Below the pieces are notes generated by a model. That model did no database searches and had not been told where the DNA came from. It saw only the letters and a program-made list of their open reading frames with translations. This document shows, piece by piece, positions 42,823 through 52,075 of a DNA stretch of 64,000 nucleotides. Numbering within the stretch: the first letter of the stretch is position 1; every line of letters begins with the position of its first letter. The stretch is from CBDCNP01 sp965222425 (GTDB taxonomy: Bacteria > Acidobacteriota > Vicinamibacteria > Marinacidobacterales > DATDRI01): positions 616,492-680,491 of the forward strand of contig CBDCTW010000018.1 of NCBI GenBank assembly GCA_965222425.1, given 5' to 3'. Both the position numbers and the translations under genes were made by a program.

Positions 42823-43827
42823 TTAGCCCTTGGACGAGATGTACTTGATCAGGTCTCGCACTCGGCAGGAAAAACCCCACTCGTTGTCGTACCACGAAAG
42901 AACCTTGACCATGTTGTCGCCCACGACCTTTGTAAAGGGCGCGTCCACGATCGAGGAGTGCGGGTTTCCCTTGAAGTCGATCGATACCAGGGGCTCATGG
43001 ACAACCTGCAAGACCCCCTTGAGCTCGCGGCCGGCAGCCTGCTCGAAAGCCTGATTGACCTCGTCGGCAGTGATCGTCTTCTCGACAACCGCCGTGAGGT
43101 CGGTGAGCGAGACATTCGGTGTCGGAACGCGAACTGAGATTCCGTCGAGCCGTCCCTTGAGCTCGGGAAGCACACGGGTAACGGCGATGGCGGCACCGGT
43201 CGTGGTGGGAATCATCGATAGAGCCGCGGCGCGAGCCCGCCTCATATCCTTGTGCGGCAGGTCGAGCAGACGCTGATCGTTGGTATAGGAGTGGATGGTG
43301 GTCATGATCCCGCTGGTGAGCCCAAACTGATCGTTGAGCACTTTCACGATGGGGGCCAGACAATTGGTTGTGCAGGATGCGTTGGAGATGATGTGATGTT
43401 TATCCGGGGCGTACTTGTCGTGGTTGACGCCCATGACGACCGTGATGTCCTCGCCTTTGGCAGGAGCGGTGATGATGACCTTCTTGGCTCCGGCGCTCAG
43501 GTGTTTGGCCGCGTCGTCCCGCTTGGTGAAGAGACCGGTCGACTCGATGACCACGTCGACGCCCAGCGACTTCCAAGGTAGCTCGCCAGGATCCCTCACT
43601 TTCAAGACCTTCAGCCGCCTAGAGCCGACTTGGATCTCATCGCCTTCCGCCTTCACGTCCGTTTCCAGGTTCCCGAGCACCGAGTCGTACTTCAACAGGT
43701 AGGCCAACGTGCCGGCATCGGTGATGTCGTTGACCGCGAGGTACTCGATGTCCTTGTCGTCCAGCGTGGCGCGGAGGATATTCCTGCCGATGCGTCCGAA
43801 CCCGTTGATCCCAACCTTGATTGCCAT
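42823..43827 (-). CDS. gap: Glyceraldehyde-3-phosphate dehydrogenase, type I
   Basis: 334 residues: NAD-binding GINGFGRIGRNILRAT, the catalytic Cys in SNASCTTNCLAPIVKVL, TIHSYTNDQRLLDLPHKDMRRARAA, and WYDNEWGFSCRVRDLI. It oxidises glyceraldehyde 3-phosphate with phosphate and NAD. It has its own promoter and an AGGAG-type ribosome site, and is not joined to pgk. It is convergent with the CBS gene. Confidence 0.98.
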   Translation of the reverse strand: MAIKVGINGFGRIGRNILRATLDDKDIEYLAVNDITDAGTLAYLLKYDSVLGNLETDVKAEGDEIQVGSRRLKVLKVRDPGELPWKSLGVDVVIESTGLFTKRDDAAKHLSAGAKKVIITAPAKGEDITVVMGVNHDKYAPDKHHIISNASCTTNCLAPIVKVLNDQFGLTSGIMTTIHSYTNDQRLLDLPHKDMRRARAAALSMIPTTTGAAIAVTRVLPELKGRLDGISVRVPTPNVSLTDLTAVVEKTITADEVNQAFEQAAGRELKGVLQVVHEPLVSIDFKGNPHSSIVDAPFTKVVGDNMVKVLSWYDNEWGFSCRVRDLIKYISSKG

Positions 43828-43862
43828 CGATCACTCCTTCAGATATGCGAGTAGAGGGGCAG

Positions 43863-43892
43863 AGTATAAGATTGAAGCTCTGGGGCTGTCAA
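43863..43892 (-). promoter_or_regulatory. gap promoter, TTGACA-N18-TATACT
   Basis: Minus strand TTGACA (43892-43887), 18 bases, TATACT (43868-43863). It is back to back with the waaA promoter, 21 bp apart. Confidence 0.85.
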
Positions 43893-43913
43893 AGTTGGTC
43901 GAAAAGGCTTCAA

Positions 43914-43943
43914 TTGACAGGGCCTTGAGGACCCCGATATAGT
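43914..43943 (+). promoter_or_regulatory. waaA operon promoter, TTGACA-N18-TATAGT
   Basis: TTGACA (43914-43919), 18 bases, TATAGT (43938-43943). The expected start of transcription is near 43950 and the waaA ATG is at 43954, so the message is effectively leaderless; no ribosome site precedes the ATG. Confidence 0.85.
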
Positions 43944-43953
43944 CGGCCGTTTT

Positions 43954-45228
43954 ATGTATCTTTTTTATAGTCTGATCTTGACGGTAGGGGCAATGCTCAG
44001 CCTGCCGTATTTCCTCTATCGCGGTCTCGTCACGGGCAAATACTGGCCGTCACTCAAAGAGCGACTGGGTTTCCTCCCGACTTCCTTGAATCCCCAGGGG
44101 AAATTTTCTATTTGGGTGCACGCGGTCTCGGTTGGCGAGGTGATCACCACGCGAGCTCTACTCCCGTTGATCCGCGAATCGTTTCCCGACACACCGGTTT
44201 TCGTGTCGGTGACCACACTCACTGGAAAACAAGTCGCCGATCGACAGCTACCAGAGGCGGATGGTGTGTTCTTTTGTCCCTTCGACTGGCGTTTCGCCGT
44301 TCGTCGAGCAGTCAATCGGATTCGCCCTCGAGCGTTGATGGTCATCGAGACCGAGATTTGGCCGCACATGCTCAAGGCCTGTCACGAGGCGGGGGCGCCA
44401 ACGATGTTGGTCAACGGCCGGATCTCCGACCGCTCCTACGGTCGCTATCGTTGCATTCGACCGTTTCTGCGCCGCTTTCTGAAGCCCGTCGACTCCTTCT
44501 GCATGCAGAACGCTCGCTATGCAGAGCGCATCATCGATATGGGAGCCGATCCGGCAAAGGTTCACATCACGGGAAGCCTCAAGTTCGATGCGGCTGTCCC
44601 TGCCCAAGGACCTCCTTCCGAAGCAGCGCGGCTGATTCCGGCCAACCGGGTCGTGCTGGTCGCCGGGAGCACGCTCGCGCCGGAAGAGGAGATTCTGCTC
44701 GACACGTTTGAATCTCTGCGAGGGGAGTATCCTCATCTCTTCTTGATCATCGCGCCTCGACATCCGGAGCGGTTCGATGAGGTCGTGGAGCTTACGCAAT
44801 CGCGCGGCCTCCATGTTGTCCGGCGCTCTTCGCTCTTTCGCCCCGACACCGATGCGAACGTCATGGTGCTCGATACGCTTGGCGAGCTCGCTTCCCTCTA
44901 TCGCGTGACCGACGTGGTTTTCATCGGCGGAAGTCTCGCCACATGGGGAGGCCATAACCTCATCGAACCCGCTGCGGAAGGAAAGCCGGTCGTCTTCGGT
45001 CCGCACATGAGTAACTTCCAGGAGATCGCGTCCTCTTTTCTCGAAGCGGACGCGGCGCTCCAAGTAAACGGACGTGATGAGCTGCGAGACGTGTTGTTGC
45101 GGTTGCTGAAAGACGACACTTTTCGCGGTGCTTTGGGCGCGCGGGCTCGTAAGCACGTGGAGGCGAACCGAGGCGCGGGTCGAAAAACGATGGAGAGCGC
45201 TCGCCGGGCGGTTGGCGCTGCGGCATGA
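43954..45228 (+). CDS. waaA: Kdo transferase
   Basis: Adds Kdo to lipid A precursor at the inner membrane. 424 residues: an N-terminal membrane anchor (MYLFYSLILTVGAMLSLPYFLYRGL), FSIWVHAVSVGEVITTRALL, VIETEIWPHMLKACHEAG, GSLKFDAAVP, VAGSTLAPEEEILL and FIGGSLATWGGHNLIEPAAEGKPVVFGP (given as FIGGSLATWGGHN, EPAAEGKPV) of the GT30 fold. First gene of the LPS core operon, with its stop overlapping lpxK (ATGA). Confidence 0.96.
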   Translation: MYLFYSLILTVGAMLSLPYFLYRGLVTGKYWPSLKERLGFLPTSLNPQGKFSIWVHAVSVGEVITTRALLPLIRESFPDTPVFVSVTTLTGKQVADRQLPEADGVFFCPFDWRFAVRRAVNRIRPRALMVIETEIWPHMLKACHEAGAPTMLVNGRISDRSYGRYRCIRPFLRRFLKPVDSFCMQNARYAERIIDMGADPAKVHITGSLKFDAAVPAQGPPSEAARLIPANRVVLVAGSTLAPEEEILLDTFESLRGEYPHLFLIIAPRHPERFDEVVELTQSRGLHVVRRSSLFRPDTDANVMVLDTLGELASLYRVTDVVFIGGSLATWGGHNLIEPAAEGKPVVFGPHMSNFQEIASSFLEADAALQVNGRDELRDVLLRLLKDDTFRGALGARARKHVEANRGAGRKTMESARRAVGAAA

Positions 45229-46325
45229 GCGGATCCTTTTTGGAAACGATGGCATTGCCCGCTACCGTTCCCATGTCATGGGCCTATGGCGCGGTCGTGG
45301 GAGCGCGGAACTGGCTATACGAGCGAGACGCTCTGGCGGTGAGAAAGCTTCCCGCGGCGGTGATAAGCGTGGGCAACCTCACGGTCGGCGGGAGCGGCAA
45401 GACACCGCTGGTGGCCCATATCGCACGCCACTTTCTTTCCCAGGGCCGCCCGGTCACGGTCCTCTCGAGGGGTTACGGGAGGGCTTCTTCAGGTGCCACC
45501 CACGTGGTGGTGTCGGACGGCCGGTCCATTCTCGCTGGGGTGGACAAGGCGGGCGATGAACCCATGGAGCTCGCGCAGCAGGTTCCCGGTCTCGCCGTTG
45601 CCGTCGGGGCCAATCGCTACGAAGTGGGGATGGAGCTTTGCCGCAAACGAGGCCCGCACGTCTTTATCCTCGACGACGGATTCCAACATCGTCGTCTTGC
45701 CCGCAATCTCGACATTGTCTGCATCGATGCCGAGGAGCCGGTGGAGACACTCCGTATGCTCCCGGCGGGGAGGTTGCGCGAGCCGTTCGCAAATCTGGAC
45801 AGAGCCGGAGCGTTGGTGTGGACGCGTTGGAGAGAGGGGAGCCCTTCTAAATCCTTGGAATCTCGCGTCCTGCGATCCCTCAGCTACGACCGGCCCATCT
45901 TTCGGTCGATCAACAGCATCTCTGTGCTGCACCCACTCGCGGATCCAGACAAGACGCTCCCGCCCGACAGTCTCCGCGGTCAGGACGTGGGCATTTTGGC
46001 AGCCATCGCCCGGCCCGAGCGCCTTCGGCAAGATGTCGAAGTGTGCGGGGCACGGGTGGTGTGGTCGTGCACGAAGCGGGATCATCACGCCTGGCAGCCC
46101 GACGAGGTAAGGCAGCTCCTCGAAAGCGCCAAGTCGAGCGGTGCGAAGGCGGTGGTGACGACAGGGAAAGATGCCGTGAAAATGGCGGCAGTCAGGGATT
46201 CGGCGGTGCCGCTCTACCAAGCCACGTTAGAGACACGGGTGCTCGAGTCAGAAGTCTTTGAAGTTCTACTAGATACGACGGCGGGGCTCGAAAGCCCCGA
46301 CTTCCTGCTTGACGACACCGCGTAA
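45225..46325 (+). CDS. lpxK: Tetraacyldisaccharide 4'-kinase
   Basis: Phosphorylates the 4' position of the lipid A disaccharide at the inner membrane. 366 residues: an N-terminal amphipathic segment, the Walker A VGNLTVGGSGKTPLVAHIA near 48, VLSRGYGR, GDEPMELAQQVP, VGANRYEVG, FILDDGFQHRRLARNLDIVCID (in parts DDGFQHRRLA) and a C-terminal TTGKDAVKM. Position directly behind waaA matches many genomes. Confidence 0.96.
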   Translation: MSGSFLETMALPATVPMSWAYGAVVGARNWLYERDALAVRKLPAAVISVGNLTVGGSGKTPLVAHIARHFLSQGRPVTVLSRGYGRASSGATHVVVSDGRSILAGVDKAGDEPMELAQQVPGLAVAVGANRYEVGMELCRKRGPHVFILDDGFQHRRLARNLDIVCIDAEEPVETLRMLPAGRLREPFANLDRAGALVWTRWREGSPSKSLESRVLRSLSYDRPIFRSINSISVLHPLADPDKTLPPDSLRGQDVGILAAIARPERLRQDVEVCGARVVWSCTKRDHHAWQPDEVRQLLESAKSSGAKAVVTTGKDAVKMAAVRDSAVPLYQATLETRVLESEVFEVLLDTTAGLESPDFLLDDTA

Positions 46326-46451
46326 AGGCGTGTCCTCCATAAAGTTATGCTTCCACCCCTAGCTTTCTCGTTGTAATATCAATAGCGCGTGAAGGGGTTC
46401 CACTGCGTCCCGCGGCCCCGCCTCAGGAGGGTCCCGGGATAAACCTTTTAG

Positions 46452-47405
46452 ATGACTAGATTTCGCCACCACGCGGAGTACCTGGCCGCGCTTGCTTTGG
46501 GCTACGCGATGCGGCCACTTCCGCGTCGGTCCCGCTTGGCCCTCGGAAGGACGCTCGGCAGCATCGTTTTCTCCCTGGACAAGAAGCACCAAGCGGTGAC
46601 CATCAACAACTTGAACACCGCGTTCGATTCCACGAAGTCCGCGGAGGACAAATATGTAATCGCGCGCGGAACCTTCCGTCACTTCGGTGCCATGCTCTTC
46701 GAGCTTCTCGCCTTAGGAAAGCCGTCCCAGCGCAAGATCGAAAAAATCGTTGAGTTCGAAGGACTCGAAAACTACGAGCGCGCTCGAGCCGCGGGCAGGG
46801 GAGTCCTTCTTGTGGCGGCGCACTTCGGCAATTGGGAGATTCACGCCATCGCGCACGCCTACCGCATGGGACCGATGGGGGTGGTGGCGCGGCTCCAAGA
46901 CAATCCTCATTACAACCGATGGCTCGAGGAGATCCGAACCGTTTCCTCGAATACCGTGCTCTACAAGCAGAGGGCATTGGCCCGAATGCTTCGAATGCTG
47001 AAAGACGGTGAGACCGTTGCGGTGCTCGTCGATCAAAACGTCTCCACCGAAGACGCCATCTTTGTCGACTTCTTCGGCCGGCCGGCAGCGACGACGCCCG
47101 TGGTTGCCTGGCTCGCGGTCAAGTCCGGAGCCGCGTTGGTTCCAGTTTTCCCATTGCCTCTGGCGGACGGTCGGTATCGCTTGATATATGAAACGCCGAT
47201 CGATCCAAGCCCCTATGTTTCCTACCGGGGGCCTGAACGCCGTCGCGTCATCCAGGATCTGACGCAGCAGTGTGTGAGTGTTTTGGAAGGCTACGTGCGT
47301 CGGAACCCGGAGTACTGGCTTTGGATGCACCGGCGTTGGAAGACCAGGCCCCCGGAAGAACGAGAGGCAGGGCGCGCGGCGATTCGAGAAGGGGCAGCGA
47401 GTTGA
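46452..47405 (+). CDS. lpxL: Lysophospholipid/lipid A acyltransferase (LpxL/HtrB family)
   Basis: 317 residues, LABLAT superfamily. Catalytic signature AAHFGNWEIHAIAH with His and Glu near residue 119, VVARLQDNPHYNRWLEEIR, VAVLVDQNVSTEDAIFVDFFG with the substrate acidic residues, and a C-terminal PEYWLWMHRRWKTRPPEE. It should add a secondary acyl chain to Kdo2-lipid IVA. The stop overlaps waaF (TTGA). A 126-bp gap after lpxK holds no gene and may contain an internal promoter. Confidence 0.93.
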   Translation: MTRFRHHAEYLAALALGYAMRPLPRRSRLALGRTLGSIVFSLDKKHQAVTINNLNTAFDSTKSAEDKYVIARGTFRHFGAMLFELLALGKPSQRKIEKIVEFEGLENYERARAAGRGVLLVAAHFGNWEIHAIAHAYRMGPMGVVARLQDNPHYNRWLEEIRTVSSNTVLYKQRALARMLRMLKDGETVAVLVDQNVSTEDAIFVDFFGRPAATTPVVAWLAVKSGAALVPVFPLPLADGRYRLIYETPIDPSPYVSYRGPERRRVIQDLTQQCVSVLEGYVRRNPEYWLWMHRRWKTRPPEEREAGRAAIREGAAS

Positions 47406-48424
47406 AAAGCTCCATCCTCGTCTACGCACCGAGCTGGATCGGGGACGCCGTCATGTCGCTAGGCGCGTTGCGGAGCTTGAGACGCGCTTATCCCGATTCA
47501 CGTCTCACCGTGCTTGCGAAGCCATGGGTCGAAGATCTCTACAAGTGTTGTGAGGCGGTGGATGGCATGCTGCAGTACGATCCGAAAAAGTCACGCGGCG
47601 TCCGCGGTTTGCTAAGAACCGCTGGCATGCTTCGCGAAGCCAAGTTCGATTTGGCGGTGCTGTTTCCGAATGCCTTTCGCGCGGCGGCGATCGTTTGGGC
47701 GGCCAGGATCCCCGAGCGTTGGGGGTACGCGCACGATGGTCGTGGGCTTCTCCTGACCAAGCCCGTACCTCCGGCACCGAGACCTTTCGGGCGTCACCAG
47801 GCTTACTACTATTTGGATCTGCTGCGCCATCTAGGCATCGAGACCGAGCAGCCCGATACGCACCTAAATCTGACCGAGCCGATGCGAGCCAAAGCCACCG
47901 AGCTCTTGGGAAATCACAACGGCCACCGTGGGCAGGCGGTGGTTGGAATTCACCCAGGGGCCACCAACAGTGGAGCGAAGCGATGGATCCCTGAGCGCTA
48001 CGCCAAAGTGGGAGACCGCTTGGCAGCATCCCACAACGCTCGCATCGTGGTGCTGGGCGGGCCGGGCGAGCAAAGCATCGCGGAAGAGATTAGAGCTCAC
48101 CTGAAAACGCCGTCCGTCAACTTCGCGGGGAAAACTTCGCTAGGTGAGCTCATGGGACTAGTGGGCTCGCTGTCTATTCTAATCAGCAATGACTCGGGGC
48201 CGATGCACGTGGCGGCGGCCCTTGGCGTACCTACGGTCGCGGTCTTTGGTCCGACCGATGAGCGCGAAACCGGCCCACTGGGTCCGAAATCACGGGTCGT
48301 ACGGCAGCACGTGGAGTGTAGCCCCTGCCTCCTCAAAGAGTGCCCCATCGACCACCGGTGCATGGAACGAGTCAGGGTCGACGACGTCTACGGCGCGTCG
48401 GTGGAGCTTCTCCAGTATCGATGA
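47402..48424 (+). CDS. waaF: ADP-heptose:LPS heptosyltransferase II
   Basis: 340 residues of GT9. TTG start overlapping lpxL. Features: APSWIGDAVMSLGALRSL, HPGATNSGAKRWIPERYAKVG, VVLGGPGEQSIAEEI, SNDSGPMHVAAALGVPTVAVFG and GPTDERETGPLG, and a C-terminal pair ECSPCLLKECPIDHRCM whose cysteines are shared with waaC. It adds the second heptose to the inner core. Its stop overlaps gmhB (ATGA). Confidence 0.95.
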   Translation: MKSSILVYAPSWIGDAVMSLGALRSLRRAYPDSRLTVLAKPWVEDLYKCCEAVDGMLQYDPKKSRGVRGLLRTAGMLREAKFDLAVLFPNAFRAAAIVWAARIPERWGYAHDGRGLLLTKPVPPAPRPFGRHQAYYYLDLLRHLGIETEQPDTHLNLTEPMRAKATELLGNHNGHRGQAVVGIHPGATNSGAKRWIPERYAKVGDRLAASHNARIVVLGGPGEQSIAEEIRAHLKTPSVNFAGKTSLGELMGLVGSLSILISNDSGPMHVAAALGVPTVAVFGPTDERETGPLGPKSRVVRQHVECSPCLLKECPIDHRCMERVRVDDVYGASVELLQYR

Positions 48425-49005
48425 CTAGTAAGCCCGGCAAGCCTGCGATTTTTCTGGATCGCGACGGTACCCTCAATGAGCCGGTAGGCTTCGTCAACCA
48501 CCTCAGCATGTTTAGATTGTTTCCTTGGACGGTGGACGCGATTCGGTTAATAAACCGCGAGGAGTATTTGGCCGTCGTCGTAACCAATCAGTCGGGAGTC
48601 GCGCGCGGACTCTACACGGAAGAACTGGTGGGCGAAGTTCACGGGCGGTTCGAGAAAACGCTCGCCGCCGCCGGGGTGCACCTCGACGGTATCTACTACT
48701 GTCCACACGGACCGATGCAGGCCGAGTGCGACTGCCGCAAGCCGAAGCCCGGAATGCTGCATCGAGCGCAACACGATCTCGATGTCGATCTGACCCGCTC
48801 TGTCGTGATCGGCGACAGCTACTCCGATCTGGAGTTGGGCTGGAGCGTCGGAGCGCGCTCGGCCCTGGTTCTCACCGGCTTCGGCCAGGGATACTACGAG
48901 CATCAGCGAAGTGGCTGGGCACGCCAGCCCGACTGGGTGGCACCCAATCTCTACTCGGCCCTTATGAACATATTTTCGGACATGTCCTCGGAGGCCAACG
49001 CGTGA
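48421..49005 (+). CDS. gmhB: D-glycero-D-manno-heptose-1,7-bisphosphate 7-phosphatase
   Basis: 194 residues, HAD superfamily: FLDRDGTLNEP with the nucleophile and acid Asp, VVVTNQSGVARGLYTEE, the zinc loop YYCPHGPMQAECDCRKPKPGML in parts (CPHGPM, CDCRKPKPG), and VIGDSYSDLELG. It dephosphorylates heptose bisphosphate in ADP-heptose synthesis. gmhA and the epimerase hldD are not in the window. The stop overlaps the next start (GTGA). Confidence 0.95.
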   Translation: MTSKPGKPAIFLDRDGTLNEPVGFVNHLSMFRLFPWTVDAIRLINREEYLAVVVTNQSGVARGLYTEELVGEVHGRFEKTLAAAGVHLDGIYYCPHGPMQAECDCRKPKPGMLHRAQHDLDVDLTRSVVIGDSYSDLELGWSVGARSALVLTGFGQGYYEHQRSGWARQPDWVAPNLYSALMNIFSDMSSEANA

Positions 49006-50021
49006 AGTACGAACCCACGCGAGGGCGGCTCCTCGATCTCGTCAATCGATTCGGTCGAGTCAAAGTGCTGGCGGTTGTCGATCTGGTTGCCGATGAGTAC
49101 GTCTACGGCCGTATCTCCCGTGTAAGCCGCGAGGCTCCCGTTCTCATCTTGAGCCACGATCGGACGCAAGTGGTTCCGGGTGGGGGAGCGAACGCTGTCG
49201 CCAACATCGCTTCTTTGGGTGGGCGGCCCATGACAGTGGGGCTGGTGGGAAAGGACGCTTCCGGGAAAGAGCTGCTCGCTGGTTTCCGCCGCTCCCGCAT
49301 AAACACTTCGGCGATCTTGAGCCAGCCTCGTTACCAGACACCGACCAAGACGCGCATCCTCGCCGGGGGTGTTCATTCGACCAAGCAGCAAGTTGTGCGG
49401 ATCGACCGAGAGAGTCACGTGAACTCCGCAGGAAGGTTCCGGCGCGAGCTTCAGCGCGCCATCGCGGAGCTCCTTCCGAGGGCGGACGTCGTGATGGTCT
49501 CCGACTATGGATACGGGCTCATCACGCCGGAGATGGCGCGCTCGCTCACGACGCGGGCGAGCTCGCTTCGCAAGTTGGCGATCCTCGACTCGCGCTACAA
49601 TATTCTAGACTACCCTGGCTTTGCTGCCTCGACACCTAACGAGCCGGAAGTGGAGGCGGCGCTCGGCCTGAACATCGGTGACGACGCGGAAGCCCTCGAG
49701 CAGTCCGGCCGCCAGATGCTTCGGCGCCTTCGGGGTCAGGCGATCTTGATGACGCGGGGAAGCAAAGGCATGATGCTCTTCGAGCCACGCCGGCAGACGA
49801 AACTCATTTCGGTCTTTGGCACCGATGAGATTGCGGACGTAACCGGAGCGGGCGATACCGTTATCAGTACCTTCACCGTGGCGCTTGGGGCGGGAGCCAC
49901 TTTCTATGAAGCCTCACTGCTTGCCAACTACGCCGGGGGCATCGTCGTCATGAAGAGGGGGACCGCGACGGTCTCTCGGGATGAGCTGGCGGCCGCCGTA
50001 AGCACCTACAAAAAGGACTGA
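49002..50021 (+). CDS. rfaE1: D-beta-D-heptose 7-phosphate kinase (separate HldE kinase domain)
   Basis: 339 residues of the PfkB/ribokinase fold: LAVVDLVADEYVYGRISRVSREAPV, VVPGGGANAVANIASLGG, QVVRIDRES, SDYGYGLITPEMA, and the anion-hole motif DVTGAGDTVISTFTVALGAG. In many proteobacteria it is fused to the adenylyltransferase as HldE; here they are separate genes. GTG start overlapping gmhB. Confidence 0.94.
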   Translation: MKYEPTRGRLLDLVNRFGRVKVLAVVDLVADEYVYGRISRVSREAPVLILSHDRTQVVPGGGANAVANIASLGGRPMTVGLVGKDASGKELLAGFRRSRINTSAILSQPRYQTPTKTRILAGGVHSTKQQVVRIDRESHVNSAGRFRRELQRAIAELLPRADVVMVSDYGYGLITPEMARSLTTRASSLRKLAILDSRYNILDYPGFAASTPNEPEVEAALGLNIGDDAEALEQSGRQMLRRLRGQAILMTRGSKGMMLFEPRRQTKLISVFGTDEIADVTGAGDTVISTFTVALGAGATFYEASLLANYAGGIVVMKRGTATVSRDELAAAVSTYKKD

Positions 50022-50022
50022 G

Positions 50023-50505
50023 TTGGGGCGGCGAGTCGATCTCGAGACGGCCAGTCGCCTCGCAGCGGAAGCCCGTGCTGCGGGAAAGCGGGTCGTTCTC
50101 GCCAACGGCTGCTTCGACCTTATCCACGTTGGTCACGTACGTTATCTCGAAAGTGCCAAGGCCGAAGGCGACCTGCTCATCGTGGCCATCAACGACGATC
50201 GTTCGGTGGTAAAACTCAAAGGCCTCGGGCGTCCCATTCTCAACGCCGATGCTCGCGCCGAGCTCCTTGCCGCCATGGAGGCGGTAGACTTGGTGGTGAT
50301 CTTCGAAGAGGAAACCGTGGCCTCCCTCATCGATTCTCTCCGGCCGGATGTCCATTGCAAGGGCACCGACTACACGGAAGAGAGCGTCCCCGAGCGCGAG
50401 GAGATGAAGCGGATCGGAGGTAGCACCAAGATCGTGGGTGATCCGAAAGATCATTCGACCCGAGATCTCATCTCACTCTTGCGAGAACGGTTCTCGAAGC
50501 CGTGA
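50023..50505 (+). CDS. rfaE2: D-beta-D-heptose 1-phosphate adenylyltransferase (separate HldE domain)
   Basis: 160 residues of the nucleotidyltransferase fold: VLANGCFDLIHVGHVRYLESAKAEGD with the HxGH motif, VAINDDRSVVKLKGLGRPI, CKGTDYTEESVPE, and the ISxxR-like TKIVGDPKDHSTRDLI. It makes ADP-heptose. The frame starts with TTG directly after the kinase gene; the stop overlaps waaC (GTGA). Confidence 0.94.
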   Translation: MGRRVDLETASRLAAEARAAGKRVVLANGCFDLIHVGHVRYLESAKAEGDLLIVAINDDRSVVKLKGLGRPILNADARAELLAAMEAVDLVVIFEEETVASLIDSLRPDVHCKGTDYTEESVPEREEMKRIGGSTKIVGDPKDHSTRDLISLLRERFSKP

Positions 50506-51551
50506 ACTTTCTCATCGTTCGGCTTGGCTCGATCGGAGACATCGTTCACACGCTTCCTGCTCTGGCGGCGCTCCGTCAGGCGTTCCCCGAAGCCCACATC
50601 GACTGGCTCGTGGAGTCGTGTTCGAAAGAGATCTTGGTCGGGAACCCCTGCCTCGACGGCTTGCTGGAAGTCGACACGCTGGCTTGGAGAAGGCGACTGT
50701 ACTCTCCCGCGACCTGGGGCGAATTCGGAGAACGACTGCGCGCATTGCGGGCGCGACGCTACGACGGCGTCTTCGACTTCCAAGGGTTGCTGAAGTCCGG
50801 GGTTTTGAGCCGTCTTGCTCGGAGCCCGAGACGGATCGGTTTTGCCCGCGAGCATTTGCGGGAATCGGGTGCAAGCGTTTTTACTAACCAGCGCCTTTCG
50901 CCTCCGGAGGACGTGCGGCACGTCATCGACAGAAACCTTTATCTACTTCGTGCAGTTGGGATTGAGACTTCGGAGCGCATTTTTCCCATCGCAGTACCAC
51001 AAGACATTCGCCGGCGCGCCGAAGAGGGACTGGCTTCTTACCGCGTCACCGGCTACGTGGCTCTCAATCCCGGTGGGGGTTGGGCGACAAAACGGTGGAG
51101 CCCGGAGAGGTACGGGAAACTGGCGGAGGAGATCCAACGCGAATGGAATCTTCCCAGTCTCGTGCTGTGGGGTCCTGGTGAGGAGGATTTGGCGGAACGG
51201 ATCGTCGCGTCGTCTTCAGGTTCGGCGCGGCGGGCTCCTGCAACTAGGCTCAAAGAAATGATCCCTTATCTCGAGGGCGCGCGCCTTTTCGTTGGTGGCG
51301 ACACGGGGCCGCTTCACATCGCGTGTGCGCTTGGAGCTCCGGTCGTCGGAGTTTTCGGCCCGACCGATCCGGCGCGAAACGGTCCCTTTGGGGAAGGGGA
51401 TAGGGTGGTTTGGAAATCGGTACCCTGTAGTCCTTGCTACAAGAGGCGCTGCCCGGGGTTCGACACGGTCTGTCTACGCTCGATGTCGGTCCCCGAAGTG
51501 ATGGAAGCCGTACGCCATCGGTTGAACGAGAAAAACAAAGAGCTACCGTAG
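50502..51551 (+). CDS. waaC: LPS heptosyltransferase I
   Basis: 349 residues of GT9: FLIVRLGSIGDIVHTLPALAALR, FDFQGLLKSGVLSRLARSPRRIGF, NPGGGWATKRWSPERYGKLAEE, FVGGDTGPLHIACALGAPVVGVFGPTDP (as parts) and a C-terminal VPCSPCYKRRCPGFDTVCLRSM. It adds the first heptose to Kdo. Last gene of the operon, ended by a strong hairpin. Confidence 0.95.
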   Translation: MNFLIVRLGSIGDIVHTLPALAALRQAFPEAHIDWLVESCSKEILVGNPCLDGLLEVDTLAWRRRLYSPATWGEFGERLRALRARRYDGVFDFQGLLKSGVLSRLARSPRRIGFAREHLRESGASVFTNQRLSPPEDVRHVIDRNLYLLRAVGIETSERIFPIAVPQDIRRRAEEGLASYRVTGYVALNPGGGWATKRWSPERYGKLAEEIQREWNLPSLVLWGPGEEDLAERIVASSSGSARRAPATRLKEMIPYLEGARLFVGGDTGPLHIACALGAPVVGVFGPTDPARNGPFGEGDRVVWKSVPCSPCYKRRCPGFDTVCLRSMSVPEVMEAVRHRLNEKNKELP

Positions 51552-51562
51552 GGTAGCTCTTT
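51537..51562 (+). terminator. Hairpin at the end of the LPS operon
   Basis: AAAGAGCTACC (51537-51547), loop GTAG and GGTAGCTCTTT (51552-51562) form eleven perfect pairs overlapping the waaC stop codon. The A/T ends give a short U-run on either strand, so it may work for the convergent hsp20 too. Confidence 0.8.
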
Positions 51563-51587
51563 CGCTAGAAAACGAAGGGTTCTCTAC

Positions 51588-52010
51588 TTACGCAGCCTCG
51601 ATAGCGATCTGTCGCGGCTTGGCCTCTTCGGCCTTGGGCAGACTGATGGTCAAGAGGCCATCCTTGTAGCTGGCGTTGATCTTGCCCGCCGCCACGGTGG
51701 TCGGCAACGTAAAGGACCGGCTGAATGAGCCGTAGACTCTTTCGGACCTGAAGACGCCCTTATCGTTAACTTCCTTCTCGCGCTTTCGCTCGCCGCGCAA
51801 GGTCAGAAGGTTGTCCTCGACGTTGATGTCGATGTCTTCCTTCTTGAGCCCAGGCAGCTCGGCCTTCAACACGATCTCGCTGTCGTTGTCAAAAATGTCG
51901 ACTGGCGGAGACCAGATGCCGGAGAAATCCTCACTGCGATCGAAGCTCCGATCGAACGTCCGAGCCAACGAGCCAAAGCCCCTCCAGGGATTCCATCGAA
52001 CGAGTGTCAT
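51588..52010 (-). CDS. Hsp20 / alpha-crystallin small heat-shock protein
   Basis: 140 residues: N-terminal LVRWNPWRGFGSLAR, an alpha-crystallin domain (PPVDIFDNDSEIVLKAELPGLKKEDIDINVEDNLL in parts; GERKRE; GSFSRSFTLP; ASYKDGLLTISLPK) and a short C-terminal extension. It is an ATP-independent holdase in the cytoplasm. Its promoter lies in an unusually AT-rich island upstream. It is convergent with the LPS operon. Confidence 0.95.
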   Translation of the reverse strand: MTLVRWNPWRGFGSLARTFDRSFDRSEDFSGIWSPPVDIFDNDSEIVLKAELPGLKKEDIDINVEDNLLTLRGERKREKEVNDKGVFRSERVYGSFSRSFTLPTTVAAGKINASYKDGLLTISLPKAEEAKPRQIAIEAA

Positions 52011-52075
52011 GTCTTTATCTCCTCCTTAGCAGAATTTTGGGATCGGGCTTAGGGGCCCGCTCCTCTTCAATGTCC

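Noticed and set aside
44248..45255. 335-codon open frame antisense to waaA
   Set aside because: A by-product of GC-rich codon use; waaA has full family motifs, this frame has none.
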